From positions 1 to 13,616 of the forward strand of contig CAMVBT010000028.1 in assembly GCA_947165805.1 (NCBI GenBank): a stretch of DNA of 13,616 nt, in the 5' to 3' direction. Every line of letters starts with the position of its first letter. The first letter of the stretch is position 1. Below, piece by piece: positions 1 to 8,109 of the stretch. The notes beneath the pieces were generated by a model, which saw only the letters and a program-made list of their open reading frames with translations, was not told the origin of the DNA and made no database searches. Position numbers and translations under genes: made by a program. Source of the stretch: an uncultured Clostridia bacterium. GTDB lineage: Bacteria > Bacillota > Clostridia > Oscillospirales > Ruminococcaceae.

Positions 1-607
1 AACCATACCACCTTGCAGGGTCGAGCGAGTGCTTTTTGATCAGTTTCTCAAAGAAGATCGGGTCGGGCTTCTGTACTCCGTGATCCGATGACAGAAATAT
101 ATCATCAAAGTATTCCATAAGACCGAAATTCTCGATCTCCGGTACTGTAAATATCGCCTGCGCGTTGGACAGCATATACACGCGCTTGCCGCTGTCACGC
201 AGGAATTTCAGCAGCTCAGCAACAAACGGGTACAGCTTCATTTTGTGCCGCGACATCACGCGAAACGAGTTGGCGATATAGCACGAAAGCTCGTCAAGGC
301 TGCCGTAGCCATACTTGACCGCGTGAGTTTTCTTTGCCTCGGTCAGCAGCCGCGCGAACACATTCTCGATCTTCACCTCGGGTACGCGGCAGCCCGTTTC
401 GACTATCTGCTTCCTTTCTTCGTCCTTTGTGATACGCTTGTATTCCTTTCGCAGCCCCGCAGCGGTGTAATCGGCACTGTAGACCGCGTACAGCTCCGAC
501 ATTTTCTGCCAGAACGGAAGTGCCTCCTCGTCCGTGTGCATTTCGATCAGCGTTCCGTAAAGATCAAACGTGTAGGCGTCAAATTCGGGTATAATTTTAT
601 CGTTCAT
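1..607 (-). CDS. HAD-superfamily hydrolase (partial, C-terminus beyond window)
   Basis: Starts at ATG 607 and stays open to the left edge, giving 202 residues. HAD motif I is FDLYGTL with nucleophile D15, motif II is LSN at 146-148, and the motif III lysine is K180 in QKPDP. The helical cap lies between about residues 22 and 120. The second Asp of the usual DxD is Tyr (Y17), as in the haloacid-dehalogenase-like branch, so substrate and even phosphatase chemistry are uncertain. It begins 17 bp after the beta-mannosidase stop, with an in-frame stop at 617-619 that fixes ATG 607 as the first start, although the ribosome-binding site is weak. It is probably the last gene of the same transcript. 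A role on a sugar phosphate is only suggested by context. Confidence 0.85.
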   Translation of the reverse strand, partial: MNDKIIPEFDAYTFDLYGTLIEMHTDEEALPFWQKMSELYAVYSADYTAAGLRKEYKRITKDEERKQIVETGCRVPEVKIENVFARLLTEAKKTHAVKYGYGSLDELSCYIANSFRVMSRHKMKLYPFVAELLKFLRDSGKRVYMLSNAQAIFTVPEIENFGLMEYFDDIFLSSDHGVQKPDPIFFEKLIKKHSLDPARWYG

Positions 608-624
608 TTTTTCGTATCACAAAT

Positions 625-3057
625 TCAGTAGTTCTGTATTTCAAGCTGCTGTTTCAGCATCTCGACTGTCATTCCGTCCGGCTTTGCAAATGTCACCGTG
701 ACAGGCTCATTCCCGTGTATATCGAACCAATTATCGGAGAATACGCAGTCGGAGTCTTTGAGCGACAAGCACACACTTTTGGCAAATTTGTCCGCGGTCA
801 GCGTTATCGCAAAATGACTGTCACAGTCGGAAATCACCGGCGTTATGTTTGCCGGAAGAAACTCAAATTCTTTAGGACGAACAAACAGTGTTGTGCCGCA
901 GCCGATGATATATTTCCCGTTTATAAGCTCATATTCGATGTACTTTGTGCGCTTGTCGGCGGTTGTCGTGAAATGTCCCGACAAGTCAAGCGTAAGCGCG
1001 GGAGCAGCAGACATTGCAGCCGATACAATATCAGCCGTGAACTCGCCGAGTATCGCGGCTTTGTTGTTTCTGACGCGGCACGACACCGTGAGTTTTTCGT
1101 CGTTCGGCGTGTCGTTGGTGACATACAGAACGGGGCGCTTCGGGTCGCTGTCGTCGCAGCTTAAAAGTATCGGCGCATAGAACCGTCTTGCCGCGTAGTG
1201 GAGTGCCTTCCAGCGCCCGTAATAGTCAATGCTTGACCACGAAATGACAGGGTTCGTGTCGTTGACCTGCCAGTAAGCCGAGCCCATACAGCGCCCTCTC
1301 GCCCGTCTCATGTGCTCCACATTCGAGCGTATGCAGTCCGCCTGACCGAGCTGTGTGCAGTAGATCAGCCGCTCGAAATCGTAAGGGTAATTGCACATTT
1401 GCGCGAGGTAGAACATCAGCTTTTCATTTCCGACCAGGCACTTCTGGTGTGCCTGCATCACGTTTCCGCAAAGGTCGAGGTCGCTTTCTTCGGCAAATGT
1501 GCGTACTGTCTTTATGTCGGGAATGCTCTCGAAGCCGTACTCCGAGCAGAAACGGTAGTAATACTTCCGGAAATCCTCGATAGGCTTGAAGCTGTGCCAC
1601 ACCGCCCAGTAGTGCATATCGCCCGCTTTGTTTGAGGACGGGTCGATGAAGCCGCCGCACGACGACGGTGACGACGGGTGATAGAATTTTGCACGGACGG
1701 GGTCGTATTTCGTCAGTAGCTTCGGTATGATGTCCTCGAACAAGGTCAGATAATCCCGCTTGCACTCCTCGTCCTCGGGCAAGCCCCAGCCCACCCACGC
1801 GCTCTCGATCTCGTTGTTGCCGCACCACAGACCGAGGGACGGGTGATGACGCAGACGTATGATGTTCTGCGACACCTCGACCTCGACCGATTCCCGGAAC
1901 TCGTCGGTCAGCCGATATGCCGAGCAGGCAAACATGAAGTCCTGCCACACGATAAGCCCAATCTCGTCGCACTTGTCGTAAAACCAATTGGGCGGGTAAA
2001 TGCCGCCGCCCCACACGCGGATAAAGTTGAAGTTCGCCGCCGCGCAGTCCTCAAGCAGCCGTGCGGTTTTCTCCTTCGTCATGCGGGTAACTATCTGATC
2101 CTCGGGAATGTAGTTCGCTCCCATTGCGAATACCTTCACGCCGTTACACTTGAAACAGAATTCCTCGCCCCATTCGTCCTTGTCTTTGGAGATAACGAGC
2201 GTGCGAAGTCCTATGCGCTTTGTGCAGGCGTCGAGAACTGCGCCGCTTTCATCGCGCAGCTCGATAGTCACGGTGTAGAGCGGCTGTTCACCGAGCCCGC
2301 GCACCCACCATAACTGCGGGTTCGGAATTTCAACAACTCCGCTTTCGGGCAGCTTGCCGCCGAATACGGTCTCACCGTCGGGACTTGTTATCGTACATTC
2401 AAAATGCGCGTTAATGTCATCGCGGCTGTCGATACGAGCCTGTATTTTCAGCTCGGCTTTGTCGGCGGGCATTTCGTTCAGAAGCTCGATGTATGGCTGC
2501 GTTATACGCGCCTTGCTGTACGCGCAAAGCTCCACGTCGCGCCATATCCCCATATCGGGCAGGTTCGGACCCCAATCCCAGCCGAACATACAATGAGCCT
2601 TGCGGATATGCGGATAGCCCTTCATGCACTCGCCCGCGCCCCATATCGGGCGCTTCCTGTCCTCTTCCTCAATGTAGTTTATCGGCGATTTAATGCGCAC
2701 CTCAAGTGTGTTATGCTCTCTGAGCAGGTTCGTTAAGTACAGCGTCCACTCGCAATGCATATTGTCCGTGTCCAGAACGTGAACGCCGTTGACATATATC
2801 TCCGAAAGCGTGTCGATGCCATGAAAAATAATAAACTGCATATCCGCGGAAAGCACATCGGGGCTTGCGTCAAACTCCCGCGTGAATGTCACATCACGGC
2901 GGGAAAGGTCGGTCGAGATGTACTCATTCTCGCGGTAATACGGGTCGGGGATCACGCCCTGCTCAATAAGGGTCTTATACATCGAACAAGGAACAGCGCA
3001 CGGATATGCGTTGTCCCCGTAATTCATTGTCCAGTTGTCATTCAGGTTTATAATCAT
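625..3057 (-). CDS. GH2 beta-mannosidase
   Basis: An 810-residue glycoside hydrolase family 2 enzyme, the usual length for intracellular beta-mannosidases, with no signal peptide. Family landmarks are FGWDWGP at 158-164 followed by GIWRDVEL at 170-177, typical of beta-mannosidase rather than beta-galactosidase. The acid/base glutamate is E416 in WCGNNE, and the nucleophile is E506 in FCSEYG. A sugar-binding domain precedes an Ig-like domain and the TIM barrel (about 300-630), with a beta-rich C-terminus. It should remove terminal beta-1,4-mannose from imported oligosaccharides in the cytoplasm. The start has GGAG eight bases upstream, and the gene begins 34 bp after the EAL gene stop, so the two are probably co-transcribed. 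Family and specificity look secure; the preferred chain length cannot be read from the sequence. Confidence 0.93.
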   Translation of the reverse strand: MIINLNDNWTMNYGDNAYPCAVPCSMYKTLIEQGVIPDPYYRENEYISTDLSRRDVTFTREFDASPDVLSADMQFIIFHGIDTLSEIYVNGVHVLDTDNMHCEWTLYLTNLLREHNTLEVRIKSPINYIEEEDRKRPIWGAGECMKGYPHIRKAHCMFGWDWGPNLPDMGIWRDVELCAYSKARITQPYIELLNEMPADKAELKIQARIDSRDDINAHFECTITSPDGETVFGGKLPESGVVEIPNPQLWWVRGLGEQPLYTVTIELRDESGAVLDACTKRIGLRTLVISKDKDEWGEEFCFKCNGVKVFAMGANYIPEDQIVTRMTKEKTARLLEDCAAANFNFIRVWGGGIYPPNWFYDKCDEIGLIVWQDFMFACSAYRLTDEFRESVEVEVSQNIIRLRHHPSLGLWCGNNEIESAWVGWGLPEDEECKRDYLTLFEDIIPKLLTKYDPVRAKFYHPSSPSSCGGFIDPSSNKAGDMHYWAVWHSFKPIEDFRKYYYRFCSEYGFESIPDIKTVRTFAEESDLDLCGNVMQAHQKCLVGNEKLMFYLAQMCNYPYDFERLIYCTQLGQADCIRSNVEHMRRARGRCMGSAYWQVNDTNPVISWSSIDYYGRWKALHYAARRFYAPILLSCDDSDPKRPVLYVTNDTPNDEKLTVSCRVRNNKAAILGEFTADIVSAAMSAAPALTLDLSGHFTTTADKRTKYIEYELINGKYIIGCGTTLFVRPKEFEFLPANITPVISDCDSHFAITLTADKFAKSVCLSLKDSDCVFSDNWFDIHGNEPVTVTFAKPDGMTVEMLKQQLEIQNY

Positions 3058-3091
3058 TGTTTTCTCCGTAATTGTCAGATTTATCAGTTAA

Positions 3092-4741
3092 TTATGGGAG
3101 CTGTTCGCTTACAAGCCTTATATCCGCTGGAGTCATTCTCTGCATACTGAACATATAGCATGAAAGCTCCGAGGTAGGTATTCTCGTAATTCTTATAAGC
3201 TTCCAGACATATTTGTCATCCGGTATTCGCACACGAAACGGCTGCTGTACAAATGAACATTCGTCTTTATCAATACGTTGATCGAGCGTGTCAAAATTCA
3301 TAAACGCGAGATACCTGTCACGGTCATAAATATGTATCTCGTTTGCCGCGAACTCCTTTATTCCGGCTCTTAAAGGAATAAAGCCATACACCGTGTCAAA
3401 CGGCAGATTGGAATAGATCTGTCGGCTTCGGTCTCTGTCGGGATCAAGTATATTGACAAGGTCGAAGTTATAGAATAAAGCCCGGCTGTATCTGTTTATC
3501 TCCTCAAAACGGTCTTCGATCCCGTCGCTGCAGAAGACACGGATATTCAAAGCAAGCATTGTCTTTTCATCGGTACTTGCAATAAACATTATAGTTAAAG
3601 AATAGTAAATATCGCCGATAACATAATCCTTTTTGACGGCGCATTCAAGCTTTATGGAATCGTTCATCTGCTTTATCGTGCCGGAATAAAAAGGCTTTGA
3701 ACTGTCGTTTATCTGCTTTTCGGCATCACTCAGGTCGTAAAAGCCGAGCTGCTTTATTTCTGCTATGTAATCATCATTGGCATATACAAAAGTAAATCTT
3801 CCTTCGCAGAATTCCAGCAAAGCGAGCGGGTATTGGCTTTTGCGGGAAGCCGGCTGCGATCCGACGGCTTTATTCCTGTTCCTTGAATAATCACCTATCG
3901 GGTCGCCGCTGAGTACATTAAGCAGTCCGATATTGTTCAGATACGCACGGTCGGTCTCTTTTTCTGCCTTTACATCTTCGGCGTTCAAGTATTGTTCCAG
4001 TTCGCCGGTACTCATAGGCTTGGCATAAAAGTACCCCTGAAGCAACTCACAGCCTATGCCGCGCAGGAAATCTACCTGCTCCGCGGTTTCGACTCCTTCG
4101 GCAAGTGTGTGTATGCCAAGCGATTTTGCCATGCTTACGACAGAGGATATGATAGTTCTTGCCCGCTCGTTCATGCTGCTCAGAAACATCATATCGATCT
4201 TGATAAGGTCAAAGTCATAGTCTTTAAGGACGTTAAGAGAAGCGAAGCCGCTGCCGAAGTCGTCCATCCATATACGGAATCCGGCATTATGAAATCTGTC
4301 GAAGGTCTTACGGAAGCCTTCGGCGTGGTCAAGCAGCACACTTTCGGTGACTTCAAGATGTACAGCCGAGGCGGGAACGTCATATTTCCCCAATATTCCT
4401 GTGATCCTTTCAAAGATGTCGGGCTCGTCAAAATCAAGACGCGAGAGATTGACAGAATACGGTACGGGGAGCTTTCCGGCGCTTACGGTTCCGGCGTAAT
4501 GGCGGCAAACGCTTTCGAGCATTGCAAGGTCGTGCGTGTATATGAGCCTGTGCTTTTCAAGCGTCCCGATGAATTCGGCGGGAGACAGCACACCGTTTAT
4601 CGGGTCTTCCCACCTTGCAAGCGTTTCCACACAGCATACCTCACCCGTAAATGAACGTAACATAGGTTGGAAATATGCCTTTATATGTCCGTTTTCCAAA
4701 GCTCTTTCAAAATTTTCAAGTATATACGTTTCACCGATCAT
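3092..4741 (-). CDS. EAL-domain c-di-GMP phosphodiesterase with uncharacterised C-terminal half
   Basis: From ATG 4741 the product is 549 residues. The EAL domain occupies about 5-255. The catalytic and metal-binding residues known from active EAL enzymes are visible: E39 in ETLARW (the signature is E-T-L), N98 in NLSR, E130 in LEVTES, D160-D161 in MDDFGSG, K181 in KID, E215 in AEGVET, and Q235 before GYFYAKPM. Hydrolysis of c-di-GMP is therefore likely. Residues 260-549 contain PAS-like stretches but no motif I can name; they may sense a ligand. There is no transmembrane segment, so the protein is cytosolic. A longer reading frame begins at TTG 4777, but that codon abuts the promoter -10 box and would lie upstream of the transcript start. 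ATG 4741 has GGGAG ten bases upstream and is preferred. The gene separates LysR from the beta-mannosidase. Confidence 0.9.
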   Translation of the reverse strand: MIGETYILENFERALENGHIKAYFQPMLRSFTGEVCCVETLARWEDPINGVLSPAEFIGTLEKHRLIYTHDLAMLESVCRHYAGTVSAGKLPVPYSVNLSRLDFDEPDIFERITGILGKYDVPASAVHLEVTESVLLDHAEGFRKTFDRFHNAGFRIWMDDFGSGFASLNVLKDYDFDLIKIDMMFLSSMNERARTIISSVVSMAKSLGIHTLAEGVETAEQVDFLRGIGCELLQGYFYAKPMSTGELEQYLNAEDVKAEKETDRAYLNNIGLLNVLSGDPIGDYSRNRNKAVGSQPASRKSQYPLALLEFCEGRFTFVYANDDYIAEIKQLGFYDLSDAEKQINDSSKPFYSGTIKQMNDSIKLECAVKKDYVIGDIYYSLTIMFIASTDEKTMLALNIRVFCSDGIEDRFEEINRYSRALFYNFDLVNILDPDRDRSRQIYSNLPFDTVYGFIPLRAGIKEFAANEIHIYDRDRYLAFMNFDTLDQRIDKDECSFVQQPFRVRIPDDKYVWKLIRITRIPTSELSCYMFSMQRMTPADIRLVSEQLP

Positions 4742-4777
4742 TGCAGCTTCACTCCCGATAATAGTTTCGTTATTCAA

Positions 4778-4807
4778 ATTATACTATATAATGAACAGGA
4801 ATGTCAA
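4778..4807 (-). promoter_or_regulatory. Sigma-70-type promoter of the EAL gene
   Basis: On the minus strand, a consensus -35 TTGACA (4807-4802) and a consensus -10 TATAAT (4783-4778) are separated by 18 bp. A transcript would begin near 4771, leaving a leader of about 30 nt before ATG 4741. This promoter lets the EAL gene, and probably the beta-mannosidase and HAD genes, be expressed independently of the upstream transporter transcript. The prediction rests on consensus match only. Confidence 0.7.
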
Positions 4808-4842
4808 TACAAAATATAATGAACAGGAATGTCAATACAAAA
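4787..4842. repeat. Two-copy 28-bp tandem direct repeat at the EAL promoter
   Basis: The 28-bp unit at 4787-4814 is repeated exactly at 4815-4842; period-28 identity extends one base further on each side. Each copy contains TTGACA on the minus strand (4807-4802 and 4835-4830). Only the copy nearer the gene is placed to work with the TATAAT at 4783-4778. The duplication thus adds a second -35 and spacer segment upstream of the active promoter. Confidence 0.95.
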
Positions 4843-4871
4843 TCCGTTTAAATACGCATAATATTGGCTGT

Positions 4872-5795
4872 TTACGCCGGGCAGCTCCGCAGAACGCTTT
4901 TTACGGTATCAATGAACATTTTATCATATACTCCGAGACAATAATCGCTCCGGTATATCAGTACATCCCGGAATGATCTGTCGTTATCTGTGCATTTGAT
5001 AATGACCGCGCCGTAGCGTTCGAGGATGTTTTCTGAAACAGGCGCAACCCACATAAATGTCATATTGTTTTCCGAAAGGATGTCAAACATACTTGTACGC
5101 TCATATACATATATTCTGCTCTTTGACGCTTCCGGGAGTATGACCGCGCGTTCTTCCGCCGGCGAGGTGTCGCGTACAGACGGATCAACATATACTATTT
5201 CTATAAAATGGGTCAGGTCTTCAAGTTCGACCGATTCCTTTGCCGCGAGTGGGCTTGTCTTACTGACGGCGATACTGTATCTGAACTCGTTCAGATATTC
5301 GTAATTCAGCTCTTTATCCGCAAATATCGTGTTGTAATGATCATCATACGAAGCCGCGTATCTTATTATGGCAAGATCGTATCTGGACGAAGCTACATTA
5401 TCGACAGCGGACACCGTGTTTGTTTCCTTATATTTCATCTCGGCATTTTCCGAATTGAAGCTTCGGGTAAACAGCGAGAATGCTTCGGATATATATTTGG
5501 AACGCGGGACGCATACGGAAAAACGGTTTATATGCTCCATACCGTGCTTGTAGCGTGTTTCAAGCGTGCTGACCTCAGAAAGTATCTTTTCCGCGTACGC
5601 TATAAATTCGGCACCGTCCGGAGTAGGAGCCATTCCCTTTGAATTGCGGTCGAAAATGACTATCCCGTATTCGTTCTCGGTTATCCTTATCGAACGACTG
5701 AGTGCAGGCTGAGAAACGCACAACACCTCAGAAGCCTGTTTTATGGAGCCTGTTCTTGCGGTCTCAACTATATATTTCAGCTGCACGAGATTCAT
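4872..5795 (-). CDS. LysR-type transcriptional regulator
   Basis: A 307-residue protein with the classic LysR winged helix-turn-helix at residues 1-60: MNLVQLKYIVETA, then SIKQASEVLCVSQPALSRSI, then the wing ending FDRNSKG. The remainder (about 90-300) fits the two-lobed effector-binding domain but is divergent, so the inducer is unknown. It starts 26 bp after the GH130 stop on the same strand, so it is probably read from the operon instead of from its usual divergent position; AAGGA lies about 12 bases before the ATG. Base composition is more AT-rich than the neighbouring enzyme genes. It may regulate the sugar genes, or the EAL gene 130 bp downstream; nothing in the sequence decides this. 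Confidence 0.92.
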   Translation of the reverse strand: MNLVQLKYIVETARTGSIKQASEVLCVSQPALSRSIRITENEYGIVIFDRNSKGMAPTPDGAEFIAYAEKILSEVSTLETRYKHGMEHINRFSVCVPRSKYISEAFSLFTRSFNSENAEMKYKETNTVSAVDNVASSRYDLAIIRYAASYDDHYNTIFADKELNYEYLNEFRYSIAVSKTSPLAAKESVELEDLTHFIEIVYVDPSVRDTSPAEERAVILPEASKSRIYVYERTSMFDILSENNMTFMWVAPVSENILERYGAVIIKCTDNDRSFRDVLIYRSDYCLGVYDKMFIDTVKSVLRSCPA

Positions 5796-5821
5796 AGCAT
5801 ATCACCGTCCTTGCGCTAAAG

Positions 5822-7013
5822 TCAGCAAATACCGTTCGCTTTCATATATTCAAGATTTCTGCTTATCAGCTCGCAGCGCTGCTTTACACAGTCAACACTC
5901 CTGAGCGGGTCGGAGGGCGTGGAGAATGTGTAGTCCACAAGCCTGTCTATGGTCGTAGAAGCGACGTGCAGCCTCGTGTCCGAGGAAGCGTAGTAGATGT
6001 AGACCTCGTTCTTCTCGTTGACTACCGCGCCGTTTGTAAATACGACGTTTGAGACATCTCCGACTCTCTCGGATTCATGCGGAGCCATGAACAGTCCCGA
6101 CGGCTCGGCAATGAGCTTCGACGGGTCATCGAGCGCGGTCGCGAACACATACAGCACATAGCGCAGTCCCGCCGCGGTGTTGCGTACTCCGTGTGCTATG
6201 TGTATCCAGCCCTTCGTGGTCTTTATCGGAACAGCTCCCGCGCCGTTCTTGACCTCGGTGATTGTGTGATATCTGCGCGGCGAGATGACCTTCTCCTCGG
6301 TGCAGATGACCGGGTGCGTGATGTCCTCGACAAGCCCGAAGCATACTCCTCCGCCGGAGCCTGTGCTGATGAAATCGTCCTGCGGGCGGGTGTAGAACGC
6401 ATATTTGCCGTCAACAAACTCGGGGTGCAGCACGATATTTCTCTGCTGCGGGGACTTTGATATCAGGTTAGGCAGGCTCCCATGTTTCGAGGTCTTTGGT
6501 GCGGACGATGCCAGCCTGCGCATTCGCGGCGGAGAGGTCGTTCGAGGCTGTGTCCTTGCTCTCGGAGCAGAACACGCCGTAGATCCAGCCGTCCTCGTGC
6601 TGTGTCAGACGCATATCATAGACGTTTGTTTCCTCGGGGCAGGTATCGGGCAGTCTCACCGGATAATCGTGGAAGCGGAAGCCGTCCACGGGGCTGTCAC
6701 TTTCGGCAACTGCAAAGAACGACTTTCTGTCGTTGCCCTCGACGCGAGCAACGAGGTAATACTTCCCGTTCATATACAGCGCGCCGCTGTTCAGCACGGC
6801 GTTTATTCCGAGGCGCTCCATAAAGAACGGGTTGGTCTCAGGGTCCATATCATACCGCCAGAAAAGCGGGGTGTGCGCGGCGGTGAGCACAGGGTCGGAA
6901 TATTTTGTGAATATCCCGTTGTAGTAGTCCGATTCGTGGTTTTTTCTTGTGATAAGTTCATTGTAACGAGCCTGTTCTTTTTTCAGAGCTTCAGTAAATA
7001 CTATGTTATTCAT
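5822..7013 (-). pseudogene. GH130 4-O-beta-D-mannosyl-D-glucose phosphorylase, frameshifted
   Basis: Two overlapping frames together make one GH130 protein of about 397 residues, the normal family length. The first (7013 to stop at 6468) carries the N-terminal half, including [20 protein letters not shown] and the catalytic Asp, D133, in NVYDMRLT. The second, readable from 6478 to the stop at 5822, resumes exactly where the first fails, with [14 protein letters not shown], then [31 protein letters not shown] and [10 protein letters not shown]. The break follows W178 at 6480; restoring the frame needs two added bases or one removed. The intact enzyme would convert mannosyl-glucose and phosphate to mannose-1-phosphate and glucose. 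The resemblance is to the mannosylglucose phosphorylase subgroup (GH130_1), judged from remembered family motifs. The start has a strong GGAGG, 18 bp after manA. The lesion may be real or a sequencing error. Confidence 0.88.
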
Positions 7014-7031
7014 TGGCTTTTCCTCCGAGGT

Positions 7032-8003
7032 TTATATTATATCGGTGAGTATTATCTCACCGCTGCCCTTGATCGTATATTTCCCGTACCCGGCAGGGAT
7101 AAAGCAGCTGTCGCCCTTGTTCAGCTCCATACCGTTTACACTAAAGCTGCCGTCAAGTATGAGAAGAGAATTGAACGATCCCGCGTCGGCTTCAAGCTCG
7201 GCTTCTGTCTGCACATCGAGCTTGTTTACATTAAAGTATTCACAGGCAGCAAGCAGCGTTTCAGAATACCCGTTTTTCTGTACAAGCTCGCCCTGAGGCT
7301 TTGTACGACGCGCCGGAGGAACAAGCTCCGTGACCTCGCAGGCTTTTTCGATATGCAGCTCACGCGGCTTTCCGTCCTTGCCGACCCTGCTGTAGTCGTA
7401 AATACGATATGTAGTGTTCGAGTTCTGCTGTATCTCCGCAATAAATATGCCCTTGCCGATCGCGTGGAGCGTTCCCGCGTCTATAAAGAACACATCTCCT
7501 TTATGCACCGGTACACTATTTGTGACCTCAAGCAGGGTGTTGTTCCTTATACGCTCCGCGAACTCCTCGCGCGTTATCCTGCGTTTGAATCCGTACAATA
7601 ATTCAGAACCTTCATCAGCGTCAATAACATACCACATCTCGGTCTTGCCATATTCACCTTCGACCCTGAGCGCATATTCATTATTCGGGTGTACCTGTAC
7701 AGAAAGGTTATCCTTTGCGTCGATCAGTTTTATGAGTATAGGAAAATATTCAAAACGTTCACAGTTCTTCCCGAGCACGCCGGGACCTTCCTTGTTGATA
7801 TACTCCTGAAGTGTTTTTCCGGCATATTCACCATTCGCAATAATGCTCATACCGTCCTTGTGGCAGGACAGCTCCCAGCTTTCGGCTACCTTGTCCGCAT
7901 CCGAGTTTTTGCCGAATTCTTCTCTCAGTTTTGTACCGCCCCAGATATAGTCTTTACAGGGTGCGATAAGCTTCATTATATACATATTCGCTCCTTTACG
8001 CAT
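7032..8003 (-). CDS. manA: Mannose-6-phosphate isomerase, class I (short form)
   Basis: A 323-residue cupin-fold, zinc-dependent isomerase that interconverts mannose-6-phosphate and fructose-6-phosphate. Visible features are KDYIWGGTKL near the N-terminus and metal ligands Q103 and H105 in VQVHPNN, E122 in TEMWYV, and H180 in GTLHAIG. The active-site Arg region reads TYRIYDYSR at 198-206. The length fits the compact Firmicutes form. Start choice is open: ATG 8003 has AAAGGAA about eight bases upstream, while ATG 7985 has AAAGGAG five bases upstream, and the conserved core begins near ATG 7976. It lies after the permeases, past a 106-bp spacer with a hairpin, and just before GH130. It would feed mannose carbon into glycolysis after phosphorylation by a kinase not encoded here. 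Confidence 0.93.
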   Translation of the reverse strand: MRKGANMYIMKLIAPCKDYIWGGTKLREEFGKNSDADKVAESWELSCHKDGMSIIANGEYAGKTLQEYINKEGPGVLGKNCERFEYFPILIKLIDAKDNLSVQVHPNNEYALRVEGEYGKTEMWYVIDADEGSELLYGFKRRITREEFAERIRNNTLLEVTNSVPVHKGDVFFIDAGTLHAIGKGIFIAEIQQNSNTTYRIYDYSRVGKDGKPRELHIEKACEVTELVPPARRTKPQGELVQKNGYSETLLAACEYFNVNKLDVQTEAELEADAGSFNSLLILDGSFSVNGMELNKGDSCFIPAGYGKYTIKGSGEIILTDII

Positions 8004-8038
8004 TTTTGGTTTCCTTTCTTTTGTTTTACTCTATAAGA

Positions 8039-8074
8039 CAGATACCTCTCACCGCGAAGGGTGGGAGGTATCTG
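8039..8074 (-). promoter_or_regulatory. Intercistronic hairpin between permease and manA
   Basis: CAGATACCT and AGGTATCTG form a perfect 9-bp stem, continued by a C-G pair, one mismatch and CACC/GGTG around a 6-nt CTTCGC loop. No T-tract follows on the minus strand, so it is not a standard intrinsic terminator. In a polycistronic RNA such a stem could protect the upstream transporter message from 3' decay or reduce read-through into manA. It is also palindromic on the + strand, where there is no gene to terminate. Confidence 0.55.
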
Positions 8075-8109
8075 CACGGTGTATGTTGAAGAAAATGGTG
8101 TGTAAGCTG

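Noticed and set aside
1424..2014. A 196-codon minus-strand frame overlapping the beta-mannosidase.
   Set aside because: Same strand but a different frame from a full-length GH2 gene with both catalytic glutamates; Arg-rich shadow translation.
5822..6523. Treating the C-terminal GH130 half as an independent gene starting at ATG 6523.
   Set aside because: Its first 15 codons are out-of-frame translation of the N-terminal half, and family similarity begins only at residue 16; it is the second part of one broken gene.
6405..7601. A 398-codon + strand frame antisense to GH130 and manA.
   Set aside because: It spans two genes with strong family motifs on the other strand and resembles nothing known; long antisense frames are expected with this codon usage.
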